In this document: piece after piece, positions 51,495 to 61,317 of the stretch | Position numbering within the stretch: position 1 is the stretch's first letter | How the letters are laid out: every line of letters begins with the position of its first letter | Assembly (NCBI RefSeq): GCF_000234665.1 | Contig: NC_018332.1 | Span: 429,755 to 493,754, forward strand | DNA: 64,000 bases | Source: Leishmania mexicana MHOM/GT/2001/U1103 | Taxonomy: Eukaryota; Euglenozoa; Kinetoplastea; Trypanosomatida; Trypanosomatidae | Direction of reading: 5' to 3' | Made by a program: the position numbers and the translations under genes | Notes under the pieces: generated by a model | What the model was told of the DNA's origin: nothing | The model's database searches: none | Seen by the model: the letters and a program-made list of their open reading frames with translations, nothing else

Positions 51495-52964
51495 ATGCTT
51501 CGACGGACCCCGTTCTGGCCGAAAGTAACCCGCTCGTGGACGAAGTCTTCGATCAGCGCTGCAACGGCACACTTTCCTGACGCTGTCCGCGCAGACCCCG
51601 CCTCGTCCCGCACCGGATCGACCTCAGCAAAGGAGTCGCGCAGCTGGAAGCTTGGCGATGACACCGTCAAGGCAGAGAAGCTCCCAAAGCACTTGCAGCT
51701 TGCCGTGCGTAAGCTGCAGCTCTACGGCGACCTTGTTCGTTTTAGCCGACCGGTTGGCTGGCAGCTCCTTGTCATCCCTTGCTACTGGGGCTCCTCTTTG
51801 GCAGTGACGCGGGCGCTTGTCTGGGAAGGGGCGGACCCGGTGGCGCTCTGCGCCCCGCTCATTCCCCTTCACTTGTTCGTCCAGTTCTTGCTCGGCGCCT
51901 ACCTCATGCGCAGCGTAGGGTGCATCGTAAACGACATGTGGGACCGCAAGTTTGATCGCATGGTCGAGCGCACCGCGCAGCGCCCACTCGCCTGTGGCGC
52001 CATATCCATGACAGAGGCCTCCGCGGTCCTTCTCTTGCACCTCTCTGTGGCCGGCGTGATCGCGCTCAACCTCTCGCCGGCGGCCCTGCAGGCGTGCGTG
52101 GCCATCACGCCGGTATGGTTGTTGTACCCCTTCATGAAGCGCATCACTTACGCCCCACAGCTCTTCTTGGGTCTGTGCTTTAACTGGGGCATCTTCGTCG
52201 GCTACGCGGCGGTGCTGGGGCGTGTCGACATGGCCGTGTGTCTGCCAATCTATTGCGGCGCCGTGATATGGACCATCTTGTACGACACCATCTACGCCTA
52301 CCAGGACCGCCTCGACGACCTCAAATGCGGCGTCAAGAGCACTGCTATTTGGATTGGGGAGCGCAAGTACATTCTGAATGCCATGGTGGCGCCCATCGGA
52401 GCGAGCATGCTCATCGGTGGCTTTCTGGCGTCGCAGTCCTTGCCCTACTACATCGGGATCATATTGTGCATGTACCACCTGCACTCCATTGTGGACGACG
52501 TAAACATCTACGACAGCTGGTCCTGCGCGCAGGGGTTCAAGCGCAACGTGCGACTCGGCATGTACGTCTTTCTGGCGATGTGCCTTGGCAACCTCTGCTG
52601 GGCTTTCGCGTCCGAGCACGAGGCGGAGCTCGACAAGAACACCGACAGCGCCCCGAAGAGCTCGATGCTCTCGCGCTTTCTGTTCCTCGATCAGGAGGCG
52701 CGCGGGCCAACTTACACAAAAGGCAGTTTCAACTGGGCAGACCGCTTTATGCATCCGGCGTTTGTGCAGGCGGAGAGCGCCAAGGCTGCCGGTGCCACTG
52801 AGGCACCGCCAATTCCAGCCTGGATGCGGCGTGAGTACTTTTGGCAGAACGTTTCGGCCATCCTCCTCTTCTGCGGCGTGGCGGAAGACACGGTGGCAGC
52901 GTGGTCGACGTTCTCATACGAGTGGATGGACCACTACAACATGTTCTCGAAAGCATCCCCGTAG
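51495..52964 (+). CDS. COQ2: 4-hydroxybenzoate polyprenyltransferase (COQ2, UbiA family), mitochondrial
   Basis: A 489-residue membrane prenyltransferase. The first 27 residues (MLRRTPFWPKVTRSWTKSS onward) form a basic amphipathic presequence, as expected for a mitochondrial inner-membrane protein. The UbiA core covers about 75-370 with several hydrophobic helices and both Asp-rich motifs: NDMWDRKFD from N146 (first NDxxDxxxD) and YDTIYAYQDRLDD from Y263. These bind the polyprenyl diphosphate through Mg2+. The enzyme attaches the prenyl tail to 4-hydroxybenzoate, the committed step of ubiquinone synthesis. A C-terminal extension of about 110 residues lacks helices and is not typical of bacterial UbiA. 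The frame is open upstream, but those codons are C/T-derived and would hide the presequence. Confidence 0.95.
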   Translation: MLRRTPFWPKVTRSWTKSSISAATAHFPDAVRADPASSRTGSTSAKESRSWKLGDDTVKAEKLPKHLQLAVRKLQLYGDLVRFSRPVGWQLLVIPCYWGSSLAVTRALVWEGADPVALCAPLIPLHLFVQFLLGAYLMRSVGCIVNDMWDRKFDRMVERTAQRPLACGAISMTEASAVLLLHLSVAGVIALNLSPAALQACVAITPVWLLYPFMKRITYAPQLFLGLCFNWGIFVGYAAVLGRVDMAVCLPIYCGAVIWTILYDTIYAYQDRLDDLKCGVKSTAIWIGERKYILNAMVAPIGASMLIGGFLASQSLPYYIGIILCMYHLHSIVDDVNIYDSWSCAQGFKRNVRLGMYVFLAMCLGNLCWAFASEHEAELDKNTDSAPKSSMLSRFLFLDQEARGPTYTKGSFNWADRFMHPAFVQAESAKAAGATEAPPIPAWMRREYFWQNVSAILLFCGVAEDTVAAWSTFSYEWMDHYNMFSKASP

Positions 52965-54108
52965 GCAACCGTGTGTACGCATGGGAGGTGGGAAGAGAGG
53001 GTGCACGCCGGAGGTGGAGGGAGGCCGGACGAGCCTCCTGTGCCGCATTGCCTCCGGAACACGAGAGGCAGAGACCGGCGAGTCGCCATTGCACTCCGCC
53101 TGATCGGCTGCTCCCGCCACCAAAGCCACCGAGCGCTAATCGCATCACTACGCTGATGCCGCTCCCTCTGTGCACGTGAGCCGGTTTCTTCTGCCCTGGA
53201 AGAGAGGGGGAAACGGCGGAGGTCGCACTGCGTTATCGATCCACCTTCACAAGCCGTTATCACAGACATGGCATATCTCGTTTTTCCTTGCCTCGCGCTT
53301 GCTCTGTTGTGCTGGTCTGTGGTTGTGCTCCATATAGGTATGCTGTGAAGAGTTGGGTGGGGTCGCCTTGCAATGGGAGCGTCGATGGTGTCTGTATGTA
53401 TGTATTCGCCGAGACAGGCACAGTCGGGCTGCAGTGGTGTGCGAGGTTCGGCGGTGTAGGGGGGAGGAGGGGGGTCAGCGGGTGGTGAGCAGGAGGTAGC
53501 AAGCGCGCATGTATCCAGACGTAAAAGCCATTATCGTTACCAACTACTTTGAAATCAAACCAACCGTGGAGACCCATAGCGAACTACAGCATATCTTTGT
53601 TGGCACTCCGCGTCGACGACTCTGAGAAAGCGATGGGGCGTGCGTGTGCAAGACTTTCCCTGCCTCTCTCTATGCTTTTCCTACCTTCACCGTCCGCGAC
53701 CTTGCGCACGGCGCCTCTCCGACTTTGCGTCCTCACTGACTCGTGTGGCCGACCCGCAGAGTGCAGCACCCTTGGAGGACATGCTCGCCAACTGTCCACC
53801 GCTCGCCGGCAGCCCTTATCTTCGCGTGTGAAGCGCCCCGTGTACATTGCAACGACTCGTTTTCTGTGACTCTCCAGTGTATCTATCCTCACCCCCAAAA
53901 CTTGTCAACGCACCGGTCTCTCACTCACTCACTCTCTCTGTCCACGATCGCTGGACTTCGTAGGCACCGCCTTTTGAGGGTGGCCGATCCAGTTCACGAG
54001 AGCACCGCCGTGCCCTGTTGCCCCCTCTGTGCTCTTTGTACGCCTGCGGTCGCATCTTCCGTCCCGACGCCCGCGCTGTGCTTCTCTTCACCACAGCTGC
54101 AGCGTGCT
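52965..54108 (+). other. Intergenic spacer (1.1 kb)
   Basis: No gene is seen. Short G/C-rich frames just after COQ2 do not extend. TCAC repeats lie at 53919-53931. Pyrimidine-rich sequence at 54079-54094 leads to the SL acceptor at 54095-54096. Confidence 0.5.
54095..54096 (+). promoter_or_regulatory. Predicted spliced-leader acceptor AG for the small LRR gene
   Basis: AG ending cttctcttcaccacag, 12 bases before the ATG at 54109. It rules out the upstream open frame (back to 53743) as N-terminal coding sequence. Confidence 0.65.
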
Positions 54109-55119
54109 ATGGCGGAGCACCAGCAGTCGTTTTTTGCGCAGGCCGTGTCGCCCCTGACACCCGAGGCGTCGCCCAAGAGCCACGCTGCTTCCATCACGTC
54201 CGCGTCGCATCGGCACACAGCGGCAGACGAGGCGCGTGCCTCTGCACCACCTCAGCGCCGAGCGAGTGCTGCGGGAAGATGCGCAGCGTCTCCTGCGGCC
54301 GCGCCACCCCCGCGCATTCACGGAAAAGCCTGGCTCTTCCATACGGTGCTGCTGCCATCTATCCGAACGACGGACTTTCGTCGTGACGGCAGCGTACAGC
54401 AGCACCGTCGCGGCGACGTGCAAGAAAAAGCCGCGCCACTGCTCGCGCGCGACCACCTGACACATGTGAGATCCCCAAAGTCAACTGGGCGTGCGAGCAC
54501 CAGCGCTTCCGTCGATCCTGCGCCGACCTTCTTGATGGAGCCGAATCACTTTTTTTTCGCAGACACCCCGTCCCCCTCTGGCAGCGGTGGGTCACTGGCG
54601 GACCGCTATAGCCTACGCACGCTCTACACGTCCCGCTGTGTCAGCCTTGGCATGCGGCGGCCATTCGACCACCTTTTGTACCAACTTCCCAGTGAAGCGG
54701 GCCAAGGCGCAGCGGATCAGTTGCGCATGCTTGTTGCGCGAGACACGTACGTCCCCGCCAAGGCGTGCCAGGCGCTCACGGTTTTGTTGCCCTACTGCAC
54801 CGGGCTCGAGTACATCAGCCTGAGCAACGCAGGGCTGCGGAGCAAATCCGGCTTCATGACGGGTGTGAATGCGCTATTGGACGCGCTCATCTTCGGCCCA
54901 GCGGGCAGCGGCATCGGTGCGGCCCTACACACCATTGATCTCTCCATGAACAAGCTCGACGACCGCACCGGTCGGCGACTCGTGCGCCTCGTCCAGCGAC
55001 AGCCTCACCTGCGTGTGGTGAATATTGACGGCACAGAAATCAAGGACAGGATGAAGACACGCATAGCTGAAGAGCTTCGACGGAACTCGAAGGCGCACAC
55101 CGCCGATACCGCTCGATGA
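54109..55119 (+). CDS. Small LRR protein (RNI/tropomodulin-like), possibly truncated at its C-terminus
   Basis: A 336-residue protein. The first 200 residues are Ser/Ala/Arg-rich with few features. The last 115 carry two to three RNI-type LRRs: LEYISLSNAGLRSKSG near 230, LHTIDLSMNKLDDRTGRRLV near 272 and LRVVNIDGTEIKDRMKTRIAEELR near 302. The asparagine-ladder pattern resembles the tropomodulin/RNI C-terminal cap, so it probably works as a protein-binding adaptor. It stops at TGA 55117-55119, but coding-like sequence continues in another frame (next entry), so the ancestral protein may have been longer. The start is fixed by the SL acceptor 12 bases upstream. Confidence 0.85.
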   Translation: MAEHQQSFFAQAVSPLTPEASPKSHAASITSASHRHTAADEARASAPPQRRASAAGRCAASPAAAPPPRIHGKAWLFHTVLLPSIRTTDFRRDGSVQQHRRGDVQEKAAPLLARDHLTHVRSPKSTGRASTSASVDPAPTFLMEPNHFFFADTPSPSGSGGSLADRYSLRTLYTSRCVSLGMRRPFDHLLYQLPSEAGQGAADQLRMLVARDTYVPAKACQALTVLLPYCTGLEYISLSNAGLRSKSGFMTGVNALLDALIFGPAGSGIGAALHTIDLSMNKLDDRTGRRLVRLVQRQPHLRVVNIDGTEIKDRMKTRIAEELRRNSKAHTADTAR

Positions 55120-55423
55120 GGCAGATGAGGGGCAAACTGCCGCCGCTACCGCGGCTTAGCTCTTTGCCCTAGCTGGCCCGCTGGTGAAGCCAGGGGTGGC
55201 ATCCGTGCTTCGCGGCGACGATTCCAACGGGCTGGAGGACAAGCTCCCTGCTGTGCGCGACGGTGACGGCGCCGCTTCCATGACAGCCTTCACAGCGAGT
55301 GAACGGCACAGCTCACACCGCAGTGACTCACAGGGGCTTGCTGGCCACAAAGCAAGCAGAGGCCTGAACGCCAGCGCGAGCAACGCGGACCCGGCGGAGG
55401 CAGGCGGCACTCAAGAGGAGTGA
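55112..55423 (+). pseudogene. Coding-like tail out of frame with the small LRR gene (broken C-terminal extension)
   Basis: From 55112 a different frame reads LDEADEGQTAAATAA, hits TAG at 55157-55159, then continues through 87 codons (LFALAGPLVKPGVASVL onward, ending PAEAGGTQEE) to TGA at 55421-55423. Codon choice is GC3-rich, like Leishmania coding DNA, and unlike the C/T-rich spacers. This suggests that a frameshift near 55110 and one nonsense change shortened an LRR protein, or that the assembly has base errors. It could also be a chance open frame in GC-rich UTR. Confidence 0.45.
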
Positions 55424-57857
55424 CAGTGATGATTCCCAGCGGCCTATGCCCACTGACACGGCGACGGTGCTGAAGGTCTTCGACCTGCACGTGCTCGTGT
55501 GCCCCCTCACCCTTTTTTTTGAAGGACAGCATGAAGGGGAGGAAGGCAAGGGGAAGGTAAAATGGCATTCGCACAAGAGATGCGATGGTGGCGATGCGGG
55601 GAACACCCCATGCCACATGGGCGCCGAGGCTCATTGTTTTTCATATCCTTGTCGAAAGGAGTGGGCAAGCCCTGCCCAATCCCCCCTCCCTCCCTCCGGC
55701 CAGTGTTCCGACCGACATGGACACGCATGCGCACACCGAGGTCAAAACCCTCTGCGTGGTTTGTTTTGTGCCTGACGACCCGATCCCCCCCCTCTCCTTC
55801 CCATCACCCAATGCTGCCTGTGCCTTGTGTGCTTGTACAAGGCCACTTCCTGCGTGTGGGAACCATTTCGGTCACCTCCTGGTTCTTGTGTGTCTCGTGG
55901 AAGACGTCGCACCGATGCGGCCGCCTCCCTCCACCCACGCCGTACACACTGGCAGTTTCATCTCACTTTCATGCCTTGTCTCCTCCGCATGGGCTGCCCT
56001 GCTCTCCTTTGGCGACGTCCGTTTCTTCCTCCCCCTTCCCTCAGGCGCCATCCGTTCTTACCGGGGAAGACGACGACAGCGGAAAGATGTCCAAGGCAAA
56101 CGGGGCAATTCGTGTTTCCATGTATCTGTGTCCTCGCGAGCCGACCGACTCCCATCCTTCTTTTTCCCTTGTCTTCTCTCATCTCGTGTTGGCCTCGAGC
56201 CGCTTCGCCTTGAGCGTTTCCTTGCGTTCCTTCTGGTCTGTTTTCTGGAACTGTTGCTCCAGCTTGTGCCCTTCTCATGTCGGGCGCCTTCTTTGTGCAT
56301 GTCTGCGCTGCAGAGCGTTTTGTCGATGGTCCCCTCTCCTCCCCCCGTCTCGTCTCGCCTCGCCTCGTCGCGGTTTTCTTCCGTGTTGCTGCGACATTGT
56401 GTGTGTGTGTGCGCGCCATCCTTCGTTCTTTTTCGTTTTTTTTCGTTGTCCTGATACCGATTGGAACTACACCGGGGGAGAGCAGTGGCTATACGCAGGT
56501 CACGACGTCGTCAGCAATCGTCACGCCTTTTCTATACCTCTCTTTCTTTCGCTTTCTCACTCCTCGCCTGCTCGCTTCTTTGCTCTTGCCCCCGCTCTCT
56601 GGTCGCATCGCTCACACAGGGCAGAGGGGTGCGCAGGGCGAGGCGGCGCGAGTGGGTGTCTATTCTGAGCACACGCGCGCATCTAGACCATGCTGGAAAA
56701 GGGAGTGAAAGCTATGACAATGCTCGAGTGCAGTCACAGCGCGCGCGCTTTTTTGTTGTTGTTGTTGGCCACTTCGAGCCAAAAGGAAAAGAACCCAAAA
56801 CGGTAGGCAGGCTTGTCGTGTCGTGGCTCTGCCACCACGAATCCCCGCCCCCTTCTCGTTTCTTCTCCAGCCTATCACCGAGTGAGGGCGGCGTCCCTAG
56901 CAAGTGAAAGTCTGCGGCGGAAGGTTACTTGCCTTAGTCTCTCGTCCTCATCTCCATTTTTTTTCCTGCTCCCGCTCTCGTGAACGCCACGTTGCCCTTC
57001 GGCGACAATGTACATGCTCGGCAAAGTTGTTCTTCTTCGGTTTGGCGGTGAGGGAGGGGAGCGGTCACGTCTCCTGTGGCTTGGGTCTCCGCGTTTAGGG
57101 TTAGGGTGGGGGCACCCGAAGGAAACCGCAGCTCATCTCCGAGATTCGCCCCACCCACTCGTTTTCTGCCGATCAAAAGGGAGCAAGCAACGAAAAAAAA
57201 AGAGAAGAAAGGGAGCGCATCGATACAGATGGGTTCGGCTACTGTGCTCTCCGTTTCGCAGTTACCCATCTGCCGTCACCACCACTCCCTCCCCTCCCTC
57301 CTCGGTGAGCTCGTCATCGATGCCCCTCTGTACAAGGGCAAACCGCCTGCTCTTCTGCGAGGGAGAGCAAACAATGGAAATGCGAAAAAGCGGCTGAGCG
57401 GCGCCATTTTTCAGTGGCCGTTAGCCGGGTGGAACCTTCCACGGTGCTGCACTGCTTCCTCTACACACTATCCTTTTGCTTGCTTCTCGTCCTCTCTCTC
57501 TCTCTCCCTCTATCTTGCTGCGCGCGCGCGTCGGGATCAAACGGCCGCCTCCGCTCACCAGGCACGCATCCTCCAATCAGACGCGAGAAGCCAGCAGTGA
57601 AATCGCCATGCACTCCATTCAACGTTGCGTCAACGCATGCGCGCACACCAGCGCATCCTCCGAAAACCTCCGAGGGGGCAACTGAGGCGGGACGAAAAGG
57701 CTCCCGTGCACCGACTACAGGGAACGTCTGCAGCCGCACACGTGCTTGCCTCTTTCTTTGGCTGGTTGCGTTTTCTATCGCCCTCTGAGGGGACTTCTAA
57801 CGGACTCTCCCTCACTGCTCCCCTCGACATGATCAGGTCCAGCTGACGACACCGCCG
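55424..57857 (+). other. Long intergenic spacer (2.4 kb)
   Basis: No intact gene is seen. The long open frame at 55562-56668 encodes Ser/Leu/Pro/Phe-rich C/T-derived sequence and is rejected. (TG)n occurs at 56399-56410. TTAGGGTTAGGG lies at 57095-57106. An A-rich patch is at 57190-57212. C/T-rich sequence continues to about 57840, where the HAD pseudogene begins. Confidence 0.5.
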
Positions 57858-58614
57858 TCCATCACTGCGACGTTCCACATGCATGGCACGTTCCTGTTGT
57901 TTGCCCACAACGTCTCCGCCTAAAAAAAAAACAGAAAAGCCGTGGACAAACTTCAGGCTGAGCGCCACATTCCCTTTATCTGCGCAGCATGACGGCGCGC
58001 GCGCGTACGACCAATGAGGGGAATACTATCCTGACGCAAGAAATGCGCCCCATCATCACACGCGAGTTGGCATGTGTCGCGCTGGACTGGGAAGAGTTCA
58101 CCACATGCATCTATCAAGAAGACTACTCGTCCATAAACAGCAAAGCAGATGTTTGCGGTCAAGACAGCAACGACCTCCTCTGCCCCCCCCCCCTCTCTCT
58201 CCTCGGCCGCTTGACCCCGTGGCCTCGGAAGGCTGAAAAGGTCTGTGCGAAGGTCTAGTACTACTCGAACAGCTCACCTCTGCTGGAAGTGCCGGGGCAG
58301 ACGACTAAGGACAACGACACTCGCGTGTCGGCCGCGTGACTTAATCGCTGCCGAACTGCGTGGAGGTGATGGCCGTTGGTGTTAGCAAGGGAGTGGCACT
58401 AGCGCAGGTGCCGTGGGGGTACATCAGCTTCCGCGATGACGCGTAGGACACGTTGTTGGTCATGATGGCCGGCGCCGGCTGCGTCACGGAAAACACGCCG
58501 GATACCCCCCTCAATGCTGTCTCCCTCGGCAGGGATGGGAACTTGCCAATGATGTGTTGGAAGGCAAACGACGGTGTGGCAATGAAGCTCGTGAGGGTAT
58601 TCCAGCTGGAGTAG
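57858..58614 (+). pseudogene. Decayed third copy of the tandem HAD phosphatase
   Basis: Pieces of this stretch match the two intact HAD genes downstream in order. 57858-57923 reads SITATFHMHGTFLLFAHNVSA where they have the DMDGT nucleophile region; the two Asp are His here. 57942-57992 reads KLQAERHIPFICAA (like RRLTQDHNVPCIFATG). 57989-58258, in another frame, contains TILTQEMRPIITREL, DWEEF and WPRKAEKV (like LDPAVVREI, NWEEM, WNRTVLEKLEQV). KDNDTRVSAA lies near 58307. 58345-58614, in a third frame, reads CVEVMAVGVSKGVAL and ANDGVAMKLVRVFQLE (like VDITAKGVTKAWAL, AEDAVARKLREVFRLE). Several stops, at least two frameshifts and missing segments prevent expression. It is closer to the 59054 gene, including the LE C-terminus. 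The match is by eye. Confidence 0.75.
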
Positions 58615-59053
58615 TCGCCCGCAGGCGATGGAGAGTGGCGAGGGGGACAGATGCGCATTGAGGGATGTGCTAGACGGAGTTGTTGTTCCACACTTGTGCT
58701 GTGCTGTCGCACACAGCTGTGTGCGAGGCGCTACGCTTCAGCACCGTTTTCCTCTCCCACGCACTTCTCTCCGCCTCTGCCGTTTCGCCGTTCGGCAGGC
58801 GCCGGACAGAGCGGCGCGTTTTTCACGTTCTAGTTCTGCCCTGTTTCTCCGTCGGGGTCGCATGTATGCGGGTGAGACGGCGAATTCACGGCAGCGACGG
58901 AGCCGCGTATGATCACCACAAAAAAATGCAAAAGGAAAGCGCGCGCGTTCCTCGATAGCATCCATCCATCCCGTTTCCCTCTTCCCCTGCCGCTCTCTCT
59001 CTCCACAGCCTACAGGCGCAGACGCGCCCATCTCCTCCGCTTCCCTGTGCCAC
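58615..59053 (+). other. Short spacer with SL acceptor
   Basis: No gene is seen. An A-run lies at 58919-58926. The tract gccgctctctctctccacag ends at AG 59007-59008, a strong SL acceptor for the following HAD gene. Confidence 0.6.
59007..59008 (+). promoter_or_regulatory. Predicted spliced-leader acceptor AG for the first HAD gene
   Basis: AG after cgctctctctctccac. The first ATG downstream is 59054, in frame with the HAD domain. Confidence 0.65.
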
Positions 59054-60106
59054 ATGTTCAGCACTGTGTGGCTTAGAGCCACCGCCGCGGAATCGGCGAT
59101 GGCCGGCGGTGCCGCTGCACGCGACATTCCATTTCGCTTTGTCGCCTGTGACATGGACGGCACCGTCCTCTCGCCGCACCACACCCTCAGTGAGTACACA
59201 GCAGAGACGCTGCGCCGACTAACGCAAGATCACAACGTACCCTGCATCTTCGCTACTGGACGCGTCTACGCCGACGTGGCCGTCATCAACCGGAACATGC
59301 AGCGCTTTTTTCAGGAGCGTCGCCAGCAGTGGTCGCCGGTACCGGCCACCACGTGGGCCCACACCCCTACCTACATCATCACGTCCAACGGGGCAGTCGC
59401 CCACGACGCCGCGACCGGCGAGCTAGTGCTTGAACAAGCCCTCGACCCGGCCGTCGTCCGTGAAATATATCACCTGCTTCCGACCAGCGAGACGCGCATC
59501 AACACTGGCATCATCCAAGGCGAGCACTGGTTCTACCGCATGAACTGGGAAGAGATGCTGCAGTTCCACAAGGAATCGGGATATCGGTACCAGGTGCTGG
59601 AGCTCATCCCCGACGTTGACAGTAGGATGGGCATCAAAGCCAAGAGCACGCCGACCGCCGCCTCGTCAGCCGCCGACGGGAACCTGGACCATGTGCACAA
59701 GATCTTCTTCTCAAGCTGGAATCGAACCGTCCTGGAGAAGCTGGAGCAGGTGCTTCAGGAACGCTACGGCAACGACTTGACAGTGAGCTTCTCAGCGCCT
59801 CACAATGTCGATATCACCGCCAAAGGGGTGACAAAGGCGTGGGCCCTGGAGCGTCTCTACGCGCAAATGGCGCCCTTGCCGCACGAGACAGCGTCGACGG
59901 CGACGCCGGCGCAGCGGCTGAAGGCCACCGTCGCGTTCGGCGATGACCTCAATGATGCCGCGATGCTGAGTAGCGTGGGCCGCGGCTTCATAATGGGCAA
60001 CTGCAGCCTGAAGCTTCGGCAGCAATGCCCGGAGCTGGAGGTGATTCAGACTAACGCCGAGGACGCTGTCGCCCGCAAGCTACGCGAGGTATTCCGCTTG
60101 GAATAG
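59054..60106 (+). CDS. HAD-superfamily hydrolase, Cof/YbiV-like sugar-phosphatase type (copy 1)
   Basis: A 350-residue HAD phosphatase with a large C2-type cap. The nucleophile motif is CDMDGTVLS with D33 and acid/base D35. Motif II is the FATGR segment, motif III the lysine of AKGVTKAWALERL, and motif IV FGDDLNDAAML. Enzymes of this group remove phosphate from sugar phosphates or cofactors such as FMN or pyridoxal phosphate using Mg2+ and an aspartyl-phosphate intermediate; the natural substrate cannot be told from sequence. It is the first of two intact tandem copies and has an insert (about 75-95, QERRQQWSPVPATTWAH) within the cap-side region. A second ATG at 59099 (MAGGAAARD) gives a shorter form, and the first 15 residues are not HAD-like, so 59099 may also be used. 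Confidence 0.92.
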   Translation: MFSTVWLRATAAESAMAGGAAARDIPFRFVACDMDGTVLSPHHTLSEYTAETLRRLTQDHNVPCIFATGRVYADVAVINRNMQRFFQERRQQWSPVPATTWAHTPTYIITSNGAVAHDAATGELVLEQALDPAVVREIYHLLPTSETRINTGIIQGEHWFYRMNWEEMLQFHKESGYRYQVLELIPDVDSRMGIKAKSTPTAASSAADGNLDHVHKIFFSSWNRTVLEKLEQVLQERYGNDLTVSFSAPHNVDITAKGVTKAWALERLYAQMAPLPHETASTATPAQRLKATVAFGDDLNDAAMLSSVGRGFIMGNCSLKLRQQCPELEVIQTNAEDAVARKLREVFRLE

Positions 60107-61317
60107 CCCCTCTTGTTGTGCTCCGAAAGAGGAGAGGGAGGCGGCGCACCGGCGTAAGGTGCACCGAGGCAAAACACGGCATATCCTCCATCCCTGTGTG
60201 GTTGCCCGGATGTGGTGCCGCGCGGCTCTTGTTACCTGAGCGCACACGTCCAAAGTAACGGTCTCCTTATTCTCAGTTGCAGGTGCGTTTTTGCCCCGAG
60301 TAGCCGAAGAAGGCGGCTGATCGGCACCTCTTTGTCTGTCTTGCTCTCCGGTGGGATGCCCGGACGTGTGACATTGCGTACAAGCGACTGCGCGGAGCAC
60401 CATCACCATTCATCCACCCTGGACGCCAATCTGGCGCGAGGCCTCTTTCCCTTACACACGCAGGGAGCTGTATTGTGCGCCTGCTCTTCTTTCTCGACCT
60501 CCCTGACGTTCGCTCTCATGGTTGTCTTGGTTTGCCTTGCACAGTCTCCACTTTTTCCGCACCTCCTCCACGTATAGAGGTATGCATGTGTATATATATA
60601 TATATTCATGGCTTCTCGTGCCCCCTCCCCCCCTCCTCACATGACACCCCTGCTTCCGGTCACCCAGGTGGGCTTCGGACCGGGCAGGAGCACCGCCGTC
60701 TCGCTATCTTTTGCTGATTCGTTTTGCAATGGCCAAAAAAAGGTGGGTACTCGCACTTCCTCATCGGCATTGCTGTCTCTCGCTGTTTGCCTTCTATCAC
60801 TGCCCACTGCTTCACGTTCCCACCACCACCCTCCCTCCCTCCAACTCCTCCAACCCCCTTCATCAAACAGCCTCGTTGTTGTTTATCGTTTCCTCCCTCT
60901 TCGTGGCAAGCCGGGCAGAGCAGTACCGTGCAGTGCCGCTGAGGCAACAATACGATTCACCATCCCCGCATCGACAGTGCTGACGGCACGTGCATCTTTC
61001 GGTGTCTCCTCTCTCTCCCCTCCCTCACAGGCGCGCTACGACGACATACCCACACATATCACCAATAGAGAAAGGTAAGCCAAGCGAGTCGCACTCGGTT
61101 CCGCAAACGCGGCCCGGTAGAACGTGCTCGTGGGATACGTGCACCCCTTGAACCTCTGCCTCACCTCTCCCTCGCCTCCCTCCAGGTGCATCCAGGCACT
61201 TCGGTATACCGAACCAGACAGGTGCGAGTTATTCCGCCCAGTGGTAGACACAACGTCGTCGACTACAGTCACGACCACGGTTGCCTCTTCTTGACATTTT
61301 TCTTTCGTGGGTAAGCA
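60107..61317 (+). other. Spacer between the two HAD genes (1.2 kb)
   Basis: No gene is seen. (TA)n lies at 60591-60604, with C/T tracts at 60825-60850 and 61010-61030. Possible SL acceptors for the second HAD gene are AG 61184-61185 (after cctctccctcgcctccctcc) and AG 61314-61315 right before the ATG. Confidence 0.5.

Noticed and set aside
55562..56668. 368-codon open frame between the small LRR gene and the HAD pseudogene
   Set aside because: Encodes Ser/Leu/Pro/Phe/Cys-rich sequence derived from C/T tracts, with no domain and no good SL context. A second overlapping frame is equally open.
58345..58614. First read as a trehalose-phosphatase remnant because of VEVMAVGVSKG
   Set aside because: That motif is shared by HAD families. 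The adjacent HAD genes match better, including the C-terminus and segment order.
58341..58712. Minus-strand 123-codon frame with protein-like composition
   Set aside because: It is the antisense shadow of the HAD pseudogene; the plus-strand reading matches the neighbouring genes, the minus strand matches nothing.
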